A DNA stretch of 64,000 bases from NCBI GenBank assembly GCA_965198025.1, contig OZ240237.1, forward strand, positions 1,364,001 through 1,428,000. Reading direction: 5' to 3'. The notes under the pieces are model-generated. The model was not told where the DNA came from. It searched no databases and saw only the letters and a program-made list of their open reading frames with translations. The translations under genes were made by a program, and so were the position numbers. The DNA is from CAYWWM01 sp965198025. GTDB taxonomy: Bacteria; Acidobacteriota; Terriglobia; 2-12-FULL-54-10. Below are positions 50,531 through 58,869 of this stretch, in pieces. Every line of letters starts with the position of its first letter. Position 1 is the first letter of the stretch.

Positions 50531-52084
50531 ATGTTCAAGATTCTTAGTGCAGCCGTATACGGAATTGACGCGTATCGGGTTGAAGTCGAGGTAGACCTCA
50601 ATCCGTCTCGCAGCGACTGGAACTTCACCACCGTGGGCTTGCCTGACGCGGCGGTGAAAGAGAGTCGCGACCGTGTGCGTTCGGCGCTGCGCAATTGCGG
50701 GTATTCCTTTCCCGCGCAGAACATTACGGTCAACCTCGCTCCCGCTGACATGAAGAAGGAGGGCTCGGGGTTCGACCTGCCGATGGCGCTCGGCATTCTG
50801 GCGGGATTGCAGGAGCTCGAAGCGGAGCGCCTCCCGGAATTCCTGTATGTGGGCGAACTGTCCCTCGACGGTAGGCTGCGCCCGGTGCGCGGGACGCTTT
50901 CGATCGCTGTCAAGACGCGTGAACTGGGCATTCCGAATCTGGTGGTTCCGGCGGAAAACGGACGCGAAGCAGCTTCGGTCGAAGGGGTGAACGTTTATGC
51001 CCTGAAATCCTTGACCGACGCGGTAGAGTTGCTGCGCGCCCCGATGAGCTTCTCGCCGCTGTGCCTGGAGCCGCAGGAAACCCCCGGACAAAGGACGGAT
51101 GCGAGCGTCGACTTCCGGGACGTCCGCGGCCAGACGTCAGTGAAACGGGCGCTCGAAGTGGCCGCGGCGGGCGGGCACAATATTCTCATGATCGGGCCGC
51201 CCGGTTCCGGAAAGACCATGCTGGCCAAGCGCCTCGCCACCGTGCTGCCTCGCCTGACCTTCGAAGAAGCGATCCAGACCACCAAGGTGCACAGTGTGGC
51301 GGGCTCGCTCGACCCGGCGCAGGGCCTCATCGGAGCGCGGCCCTTTCGTGCGCCGCATCATACTATCTCCGACGCGGGTCTGATCGGTGGCGGCGCCATT
51401 CCACGCCCCGGAGAGGTCAGTCTGGCCCATAACGGTGTTTTGTTTCTGGATGAGCTGCCGGAGTTCCCCCGCAACGTGCTCGAAGTTCTGCGCCAGCCCA
51501 TCGAGGACGGTCACGTAACGATCGCCCGCGCGGCCATGACGGTCTCGTTTCCGTCGGTATTCATGCTATCGGCGGCCATGAATCCTTGCCCGTGCGGCTA
51601 CTTCAACGATCCATCGCACGAGTGCTCCTGCACGCCGCCGATGATCCAGCGCTACGTTTCGAAAATCTCCGGCCCTCTGCTCGACCGCATTGACCTGCAC
51701 ATCGACGTGCCCCCAGTGAAGTATCGGGAGCTGCGCTCGGGCAAGGTGACGGAAAGCTCGGCCGAGATTCGTGCCCGCGTCGAGCGCGCCCGGGAAGTGC
51801 AGCAGGACCGCTTCGCCGGCTCCTCGGGATCCTCTTCCTCCAAGATTTTTGCCAATGCCCGGATGACGCCGCGCTTGATCCGCAAGCATTGCCGGCTCGA
51901 TGCGGCCTGCGAGCAATTGCTCGAAACTGCCATGAACCGCATGGGGCTGAGCGCCCGCGCGCACGACCGCATCCTGAAAGTCGCGCGTACCGTTGCCGAC
52001 CTCGAAGCCGCTCCCGAAATCGTCCCCAAACACATCGCAGAAGCCATCCAATACCGCTCGCTCGACCGGACGTATTGGGCCTGA
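50531..52084 (+). CDS. comM: ComM/YifB Mg-chelatase-like AAA+ ATPase
   Basis: ComM is a hexameric helicase that promotes branch migration in natural transformation. The 517-residue protein has the N-terminal Lon-like ChlI domain (MFKILSAAVYGIDAYRVEVE, GLPDAAVKESRDRVRSALRN, NLAPADMKKEGSGFDLPMAL), then the ATPase with Walker A GPPGSGKTMLAKRL, the PFRAPHHTISDAGLIGGG insert, FLDELPEF Walker B, and the Cys-rich NPCPCGYFNDPSHECSC, followed by the C-terminal ChlI_C domain. The ATG lies 10 bp after the kinase remnant. Confidence 0.94.
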   Translation: MFKILSAAVYGIDAYRVEVEVDLNPSRSDWNFTTVGLPDAAVKESRDRVRSALRNCGYSFPAQNITVNLAPADMKKEGSGFDLPMALGILAGLQELEAERLPEFLYVGELSLDGRLRPVRGTLSIAVKTRELGIPNLVVPAENGREAASVEGVNVYALKSLTDAVELLRAPMSFSPLCLEPQETPGQRTDASVDFRDVRGQTSVKRALEVAAAGGHNILMIGPPGSGKTMLAKRLATVLPRLTFEEAIQTTKVHSVAGSLDPAQGLIGARPFRAPHHTISDAGLIGGGAIPRPGEVSLAHNGVLFLDELPEFPRNVLEVLRQPIEDGHVTIARAAMTVSFPSVFMLSAAMNPCPCGYFNDPSHECSCTPPMIQRYVSKISGPLLDRIDLHIDVPPVKYRELRSGKVTESSAEIRARVERAREVQQDRFAGSSGSSSSKIFANARMTPRLIRKHCRLDAACEQLLETAMNRMGLSARAHDRILKVARTVADLEAAPEIVPKHIAEAIQYRSLDRTYWA

Positions 52085-52314
52085 GGTTCCGCTCGACCTT
52101 CAAGTATTGAGCATAATACAAGATACGGCACTTGGGATTTCCATGCTTTCGCCGTGTGGGTTAGAATAAACGCGACTTGCTCGAAAACTGGCAACATCGG
52201 CAGGGATGGAAATCCTAGCGTCGCCCGGCAGAGCGGAAGAAGCGAGGGCGCTCGCTGCTGCCTTCCAGTCCGATTCGTCAAGGTGCCAGATTCGCACCCT
52301 GTAGGGGAAGGGAG

Positions 52315-53799
52315 ATGGGAAAAGCGGTGGAGGAGACATTGCGCAGCGGCCTGGTATTCGACGACTTGCGGACGTTTATTTCCGCGTGCCAGGGAATCGA
52401 CCGCTGGCGGGTCATCGAAGGCGCGGACTGGAACCGCGAAATCGGGGCACTGGTCGAAGCTACCGCGGAGCTCATTCCGGACCCTCCGTTGCTACTGTTT
52501 CAGAAAATCAAGGGATATCCTTCCGGCCCTTCCGTAGTCAGCCTGCTCGTGGCTTCTTGTAAGCGCGCTGCCCTTGCGATGGGGCTCCCGCTGGAGAAGA
52601 GCAAGCTCGAGTTGGTTCGTCTCGCCGCGCGCAAGGTGCGCGACGCTAAGGCGATCCCCCCGGCGATGGTTTCGATGGGACCGGTGATGGAAAATGTTCG
52701 GGGCGAGGAGGAGGCGAACCTGCTCGAATTCCCCGTTTTGCAATTTCACGCCCGGGACGGAGGGCGCTACATCGGTACCGGCGACGTCCTCATCAACCGT
52801 CATCCGGACACAGGCTTCCTCAACATGGGCACGTACCGCATGCAGGTACACGAGGGGAATCAATTAGGCCTGTGGATGAGTCCCGGGCAACACGGGCGGC
52901 TCATCTGCCAGCAGTACTGGGAGCGCGGACAGAGTTGCCCCGTGGTGGCAGCCTTCGGAATTGATCCCTTGATCTTCATGGCCTCGCACACCAAAATTCC
53001 GTGGGGGAAGTCCGAGCTGGATTTCGCGGGAGGATTGCGGGAGAGGCCGGTCGAAGTCATGCCAGGTCCGGTCACGGGCCTGCCGATCCCGGCGCACGCG
53101 GAAATAGCCATTGAGGGCGAGGTTCCGCCCCCCTCGATCGAAGCTCGCGACGAAGGGCCGTTCGGGGAATGGCCTGGATATTACTCGGGTGGGACGCTCG
53201 GCACTGGACTGCCCCAGCCCGTGATTCGAGTGAAGGCGCTCTATCATCGGACGAACCCCATCCTTGCCGACGAAGCCCCCATGTGGCCTGGCGCTCCCAA
53301 GTACGCCTTGCCGATCTGGGCCGGAACGCTCTGGGACCAGCTCGAAAGCGCAGGCATCCAGGACGTTGTGGGCGTCTATACGCACTCGGCGTTCCTGGTG
53401 GTAGTGGCGATCCGGCAGCGCTTCGGAGGCCACGCCAAACAGGCGGGCCACGCTGCCCTGAGTTGTGCTGCCACGGCGCGCAACGGCCGCTATGTAGTCG
53501 TGGTGGACGAGGACATTGACCCCACCAACCTGAACGAAGTTCTCTGGGCCATGGAGACGCGCGTTGATCCCGCGCGCGACATCGAGCTGGTGGATGACTG
53601 CTGGAGCACGCCCCTCGATCCGCGCATGCCTCCCGAGAAGCGCGAAGCCGGCGATGCCACCAACAGCCGCGCCATTTTCTACGCAGTGCGGCCCTACCTC
53701 TGGCGCGAGAAGTTTCCCGTCGTCAGCCGCTCCGAGCGCGACTTGCGCAGCAGCGTGGTCGAGAAATTCCGCCACCTGCTCCCGTTTCCGCCAGCCTGA
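52315..53799 (+). CDS. UbiD-family prenylated-FMN decarboxylase
   Basis: UbiD enzymes decarboxylate or carboxylate aromatic and unsaturated acids with prenylated FMN. The 494-residue protein has the three-domain UbiD layout: PPLLLFQKIKGYPSG, NVRGEEEANLLEFPVLQFH, TGDVLINRHPDTGFLNMGTY with RMQVH, the catalytic Glu-containing ARDEGPFGEWPGYYSG and the metal/cofactor-site MPGPVTGLPIPAHAE. The UbiX partner that makes the cofactor is not in the window. Substrate is unknown; an MFS exporter and a BASS symporter follow on the same strand, possibly for aromatic or carboxylic compounds. Confidence 0.92.
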   Translation: MGKAVEETLRSGLVFDDLRTFISACQGIDRWRVIEGADWNREIGALVEATAELIPDPPLLLFQKIKGYPSGPSVVSLLVASCKRAALAMGLPLEKSKLELVRLAARKVRDAKAIPPAMVSMGPVMENVRGEEEANLLEFPVLQFHARDGGRYIGTGDVLINRHPDTGFLNMGTYRMQVHEGNQLGLWMSPGQHGRLICQQYWERGQSCPVVAAFGIDPLIFMASHTKIPWGKSELDFAGGLRERPVEVMPGPVTGLPIPAHAEIAIEGEVPPPSIEARDEGPFGEWPGYYSGGTLGTGLPQPVIRVKALYHRTNPILADEAPMWPGAPKYALPIWAGTLWDQLESAGIQDVVGVYTHSAFLVVVAIRQRFGGHAKQAGHAALSCAATARNGRYVVVVDEDIDPTNLNEVLWAMETRVDPARDIELVDDCWSTPLDPRMPPEKREAGDATNSRAIFYAVRPYLWREKFPVVSRSERDLRSSVVEKFRHLLPFPPA

Positions 53800-53946
53800 T
53801 CGGGTTGACTAGGAAATCAGCAGCATCCCCGGCAGTGAGGCTATAATCAGATCGAACCCATTTGGAAAGAGAAAGCACAGGGACCGGGTCCCCTGTTGGG
53901 ATGGGATTGCCGCTTTGTTTCGAGTAGAGTAAGTCGGCCGCGCAAG

Positions 53947-55263
53947 ATGTTTCATTCTTTCGATTTCAATCTCATTGCTCGGGCGCTCTATCACCGCAAT
54001 TACCGCCTGTATTCCTACGGGCAGGGTATTTCGCTGATTGGAACCTGGGCGCAGCGCGTGGCGGTGGGCTGGCTGGTCTATCGTCTCACCGATTCGGCGT
54101 TGATGCTCGGTGTGATCGGTTTTGTCGGTGATATTCCCGCGGTTTTGTTTGCTCCCATCGCCGGCGTTCTGGCCGACCGCTGGAACCGTTATCGCCTCAT
54201 CATCATTTTGCAATTTCTCGCGATGCTGCAGGCCGTTGTGCTGGTGGTGCTGGTCCTGACCGATATGGTCGCTGTCTGGCACATCATCGCCCTGACGCTT
54301 TTTTCCGGGATCCTCATCTCCTTCGAAGTTCCGATACGACAGTCGTTCATCATCGAATTGATCGAGCGGCGCGAAGACCTCGGCAACGCCGTGGCGCTGA
54401 ACTCCTCTCTCGTGAACGGAGCGCGCCTGATCGGGCCGTCCATTGCCGGCATCCTGATCGCCACGGTCGGAGAGGGCATGTGCTTCCTCCTGAATGCCGT
54501 CAGCTATGTCGCCGTCATCGGCTGTTTCGTGGCGATGAACATCAAGCCGCAGCAGCGCCCGGCCAAAGAGTCGCAGTTGCTGGGGGAATTGAAGCAGGGA
54601 GTTGCCTATGTGTTCGGATTTCCCCCCATGCGCTCGATCCTGCTCCTGCTCGGCCTGATCAGCCTCATGGGTGTTCCTTACCAGATCCTGATGCCCGTCT
54701 TTGCCAAGGACATTCTGCAGGGCGGTCCGCCGGTGCTCGGCTTTCTGATGGGATGCTCCGGCGCCGGGGCGTTTCTCGGCGCCATCTATCTTGCTTCCCG
54801 CCGAACCGTTCTGGGTCTCGAAACGTTCATCGCCGTGGCCACTGGCATTTTCGGGATCGGGCTGCTGGCGTTCTCCCTCTCCAGTTTTCTCTGGCTCTCG
54901 CTCGTTCTGATGGTTGTCACGGGCTTCGGGATGATTGCGCAGATGGCGTCATGCAACACGATGGTGCAGTCGCTCTCCGAGGACGACAAGCGCGGCCGCG
55001 TGATGAGTTTCTATACCATCGCTTATCGGGGCATGTATCCGATGGGAAGCCTCTTCGCCGGGTTCCTGGCCAGCAGGATCGGTGCCCCGGCCACGCTCTT
55101 CATCGGCGGAATCTGTGTGCTGGCTGGCGGCGCCTGGTATGCCCGCTCGCTCCCCGCCATGCGCGAGGCGATCCGCCCGGTCCTTGCGGGAACGGGATTC
55201 CTCGATGCCGATAGACGGCCGGTTTCGCGAGCGCCCGATCCTCCCGTCGCCATGGAAGAGTAA
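53947..55263 (+). CDS. MFS transporter (MFS_3 / EntS-like)
   Basis: A 438-residue 12-helix transporter. The start MFHSFDFNLIARALYHRNYR leads into FRLYSYGQGISLIGTWAQRV-type helix 1 and VYRLTDSALMLGVIGFVGDI, a pattern of the MFS_3 group that includes the enterobactin exporter EntS. Motif A-like DRWNRYRLIIILQF between helices 2 and 3 is present. Efflux of a small molecule is likely; the substrate is unknown. The ATG at 53947 was chosen; the frame is open 17 codons further upstream. Confidence 0.9.
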   Translation: MFHSFDFNLIARALYHRNYRLYSYGQGISLIGTWAQRVAVGWLVYRLTDSALMLGVIGFVGDIPAVLFAPIAGVLADRWNRYRLIIILQFLAMLQAVVLVVLVLTDMVAVWHIIALTLFSGILISFEVPIRQSFIIELIERREDLGNAVALNSSLVNGARLIGPSIAGILIATVGEGMCFLLNAVSYVAVIGCFVAMNIKPQQRPAKESQLLGELKQGVAYVFGFPPMRSILLLLGLISLMGVPYQILMPVFAKDILQGGPPVLGFLMGCSGAGAFLGAIYLASRRTVLGLETFIAVATGIFGIGLLAFSLSSFLWLSLVLMVVTGFGMIAQMASCNTMVQSLSEDDKRGRVMSFYTIAYRGMYPMGSLFAGFLASRIGAPATLFIGGICVLAGGAWYARSLPAMREAIRPVLAGTGFLDADRRPVSRAPDPPVAMEE

Positions 55264-55306
55264 TGATGGAAGCGTAATGGAAGAGTAACGGATGCCCGGG
55301 TAGCCG

Positions 55307-56224
55307 ATGCGGTTTCTCAATCTCAGCGTCTCGTTGTTTCCGTTCTGGGCCGTCCTGGGGACCGCTGGCGCCTTGCTGTGGCCTGGCTTGCTTACACCCC
55401 TGGCCCCCGGAATCGTCCCTCTGTTGGGACTTGTGATGTTCGGCATGGGCCTCACCTTGCAAGGCCGTGACTTCCTCGAGGTGGCCCGCCGCCCGGGCCT
55501 GGTTGCCGCTGGATCGGCGCTGCAGTTCGGGCTGATGCCTCTGGCGGCGTGGATTGTCGGCGGTCTGCTGGGGTTGTCGCCCGAACTGCTGGCGGGTCTG
55601 ATCTTGGTAGGGGCCTGTCCCGGTGGCACAGCCTCGAACGTCATCTGTTACCTGGCTCGCGGCGACGTGGCTCTTTCAATCTCCCTCACCGCCGTTTCCA
55701 CCTTCCTGAGCGTCCTGGCGACGCCTGCCTTGACTTGGCTCTACGTGGGCCAGTTGGTTCCGGTTCCAGTCGTGCCGATGCTGCGTTCCATCCTCATGAT
55801 CGTCATCATCCCGGTCCTCGCAGGGGTCCTGGCCAACCACTTTTTCGGCGCCCGGCTCGCCGCCGTGCGCGGCGCATTTCCATTGATTTCGGTGGCGGCC
55901 ATCGTGCTCATCATCTCGATCATTGTAGCGCTGGAGGCCGACCGTGCTGCGGTTCTGGCGGGGACGGTGGTGGCCGCCGTGGTACTCCACAACACCCTGG
56001 GCCTCGCCGTTGGTTACTCGGTGCCGAGATTCCTGGGCCTGGACGAGCGCGTCTGCCGCACGCTCGCAATCGAGGTAGGAATGCAGAACTCCGGTTTGGG
56101 GGTTGCCCTCGCCACGCAGTTCTTCTCCGCCACGGCCGCTCTTCCCGGCGCCGTCTTCAGCGTCTGGCACAATCTGAGTGGCTCCGTTCTGGCTGGGTGG
56201 TGGACGCGGGCAGGGAACAAATAA
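55307..56224 (+). CDS. Bile acid:sodium symporter (BASS) family protein
   Basis: A 305-residue ten-helix transporter of the SBF/BASS family. The conserved blocks are VMFGMGLTLQGRDFLEVARR, GACPGGTASNVICYLARGDV (cross-over helix) and LTAVSTFLSVLATPALTWLY, then GMQNSGLGVALATQFFSATA and PGAVFSVWHNLSGSVLAG. Bacterial members carry organic anions such as pantoate, pyruvate-like or sterol-type acids. It follows the MFS gene by 43 bp on the same strand. Confidence 0.92.
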   Translation: MRFLNLSVSLFPFWAVLGTAGALLWPGLLTPLAPGIVPLLGLVMFGMGLTLQGRDFLEVARRPGLVAAGSALQFGLMPLAAWIVGGLLGLSPELLAGLILVGACPGGTASNVICYLARGDVALSISLTAVSTFLSVLATPALTWLYVGQLVPVPVVPMLRSILMIVIIPVLAGVLANHFFGARLAAVRGAFPLISVAAIVLIISIIVALEADRAAVLAGTVVAAVVLHNTLGLAVGYSVPRFLGLDERVCRTLAIEVGMQNSGLGVALATQFFSATAALPGAVFSVWHNLSGSVLAGWWTRAGNK

Positions 56225-56615
56225 ACAGGTTGCCCGTGCCCGCACCATCCGCCGTGCCTTACCAGTTTGGTGTTTTTATTGGAAAAGGGTCGTAACAGGA
56301 GTTTGCGGATCAACCCGCAAGGCCGAGGCCATTTGTTCGAGAGCAATTCGCCCCGGGTTCTACGCAGCCGGGTGGATTCGCGGTGAGATCAGGCCGTCCC
56401 GGAAGCTCTTACGACTCTCGAGGAGATGTCCATGACAGACACCTCCTCGATTCGCCGTCTAAGCCTCGTTGCCGAGAGCGGCCTGCCTCTGCTCTCGGTT
56501 CCGATCAACACGTTTTTCGTCTTCGTGCAATCCCGCCCGTTCCGGAAGGAAAGGCGGCGCGACATGACACTGCCCGAAGGGCCCGTCTGGCGGCCCAAAA
56601 CTGCCCGGTAGCCCC
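56225..56615. other. Intergenic stretch, no convincing gene
   Basis: About 390 bp between the convergent BASS and propeller genes. A 61-codon plus-strand frame (56426-56611) has no ribosome site or recognisable product. A small stem TTGCGG-N6-CCGCAA lies near 56304. Confidence 0.45.
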
Positions 56616-58805
56616 CTAGAACGCCTCCGGAAGATGAAACGTCAGGATAGCGTTCAGGGTTTTGTCCGAAACGATCACGTTCCCGTTCTTGGCGTCTACG
56701 GCGATTCCGCGCGCATCCGACAACAGACCGTTCGGTCCGCCGATGGTATAGCGCGGCGGCGCATTTCCGTTGTCGAAAACGCTCCACACCCCCACGTAAT
56801 CCTCCGGCAGGTATCTTCCCCCCGGACGGACGGCGGCGAAAATCATCCCGCTCTCCGGATTGGTCGTCAACAGCGAAGCTCCTTGGGCCCCCTCGCTCGA
56901 AATGAACCGGAGCGGTTTGGCCATGCCGGAAGCCTGGCGGTCGTAAATGGCCAGCCCCCTTCCCGAGACGATCAGCAGATCATGAACCGGGTCCACGGTC
57001 AGGCGGCTGGCGCGAATTCCGGAATTCAGTCCCCCGAGAATCCGGATGGGAGCGGTGTCTCCATCGGCATCGCGTGGAAAGACCAGAATTCGGTCAATTT
57101 GCGGAACGAAGATCTCCCCGTGAATCCAATCCACGGCCAGCGCCTGGGGGTTCTTTAACTGGGTGCTCGGACCGAATATCTTGCGAACAGGCGCGACGTT
57201 GCCGTTGGCGTCGCCTCGGAAGGTAAGGATGGCATAGGCGTAGAACTGCGGAACCACGATTTCGTCGGTGACCGGGTCATACGCCATGTCGTGCATGGTG
57301 CGTGCAAACAAGGTATTCTGGCCGGCGATCTCTCGGGTGGGCTGTGCTCCTCCATTCGCCATCCTGGCGAATGCCGCAACCTGCGGATGGCCCACTCAGT
57401 TGGCGACAAGAATTTCTTCTCGTTTCGAATCGTACGCCACCGTGTGTGGATTGCTGAGCTTCGGCGAGGGCGCCGACGTGGGCCCGCTCCGAATCACGCG
57501 GATGGGGGGTACGTTTCCGCCGGCGTCGATCGGAAAGACCGTGGCGGAGTGGCTGCCGAAATTAGCGACCCACAGTTCATTGTTTTGCAGGTCCACCGTG
57601 ACTCCGGTCGGGTTCTTGATCATTGTCTGGGGCCCCTGAAGGACACGGATCGGCGCCACGTCCCCGTTCGCATCCGCCGAAAACACGATAACGGAGTCGC
57701 CCGTGTCGTTGGCCACAAAGATCTCGCCGCGCTCCGAGTGTGATGCCAGCGCCGTCGGCCAGTCCAACTGCGTCCGGGGACCCTGGATCACGCGGAGCGG
57801 AGCGGTGTCACCCTCGGCGTTCTTGGAGTAGACCGTTATCGAGGCTGGATCGATCTTGCCCGAGCCCGGAAATGCTCGCCGTCGCCCCACCGGGTAGTCC
57901 GGCCGGTCGACGTTGCCTCCTCCTCCCCCTTCTGTAAGCGGCGGACGCACATTGTACGTCCCCCAATTGGACACAAAGATCTCGTTTCGCCGCGTGTCTA
58001 GCGTGATGCCGTGTGGGTCGGCCAGTCCCGTTTGGTCTCCCTGCAGAATCCGCAGCGGTGCATCATCGTCCTGGGCGTCCTTGGCGAATACCACCACGGC
58101 GTGATCGTCCTGGATCGTGAGGAATAACTCCCGTTCCTCTTCGTCTGCCACAATGCCGAACGTGGTATGCGGGGTCCGGAGTTTCTTTTTCGGTGCCACG
58201 TTGCCCCGGGCGTCGCGGCCGAACACCGGTATCCAGTTCATTGTGTCATTGTTGACGCCGAAGATGTCGCCGGTGGCCGGATCGATATAGATGCTGCACG
58301 CATATTCGAGAAACGTTGCTGAGCCGCCGATCATGCGCTTCGGTTCGCTCATCGAGGCCGCAGCAGGCGTATTCTCCAGCCGGTCGTAGACCAGAATCCG
58401 CGACAGGTTTTCCTCCGCCACGACCACTTCGTTCCGGATGGGATCGACAGCAATGCCGGCGAATCCGAAATGCGGGTCCGTAACCGTATAGAGAGGATCC
58501 CGCTGCCGGATAGCTTCTCGCTGCTCCTCGCTCGGACGGGCCGGAGCCTCTGCGCTGGAGCCTTGCGGATAGAGCGCCGCCGCCAGACTGGAGGAAGCGC
58601 TGGCGGGAACCCATTCGCACATCTCCCCATTCATTTCCGGCATGGCTTCCCAGGAAACCAACCGGTCGGCGCCGAATGCCGAGGTCTGCCGTGCCTTCTG
58701 ATTGCCGGATAACACCAGCAATCCGGCAATTCCCAGCATGCAAAGACCAGCCAGCAGCCCGGTCCTCCGAAACGAAAATCTGTTTCGAACTGTCTTCAAA
58801 GCCAT
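56616..58805 (-). CDS. Secreted NHL-type beta-propeller, candidate selenoprotein (in-frame UGA)
   Basis: Reading through one UGA at 57396-57398 (codon 470) gives a 729-residue exported propeller. The N-terminus is a signal anchor (RTGLLAGLCMLGIAGLLVLS). About 14 repeats of the form GDxxPLRVIxGPxTxLxxPxGIxxDxxxxEIFVAN follow, on both sides of the UGA in the same frame and with the same periodicity. The UGA stands in EILVAN-U-VGHPQVAAFARM. Sister repeats have Asp, Phe or Trp after AN/SN (ANDTGDS, ANFGSHS, SNWGTYN), so a Trp-to-UGA mutation is possible; but both halves are otherwise intact and a strong SECIS-like hairpin follows (57353-57373). The 259-codon downstream part starts with GTG right after the UGA, so a caller would list it as a separate gene. 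It is downstream of the haem-propeller gene on the same strand. Confidence 0.7.
57353..57373 (-). promoter_or_regulatory. SECIS-like hairpin of the beta-propeller gene
   Basis: On the minus strand CATTCGCC-AGGAT-GGCGAATG forms a perfect 8-bp stem with a 5-nt loop, spanning +23 to +43 after the UGA. The second and third loop bases are G, at +32 and +33. A smaller stem, CCGCA-GGT-TGCGG, lies directly before it (+10 to +22). Confidence 0.65.
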
Positions 58806-58824
58806 CTGTTGCCCCCTTCTATGT

Positions 58825-58845
58825 GTCATTCTGAGCGCAGTGAGG
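58825..58845 (+). repeat. Dispersed GTCATTCTGAGCGCAGTGAGG motif, copy 2
   Basis: Close match in the same orientation to the sequence at 41428-41448. It sits in the 64-bp gap between the two propeller genes. Confidence 0.55.
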
Positions 58846-58869
58846 AATCTGCTCTCAGTTCCATTCCAC

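Noticed and set aside
56616..57395. The 259-codon frame starting with GTG right after the UGA as an independent gene
   Set aside because: It has no signal peptide or own ribosome site, starts in the middle of a propeller repeat, and is exactly in frame with the upstream exported half.
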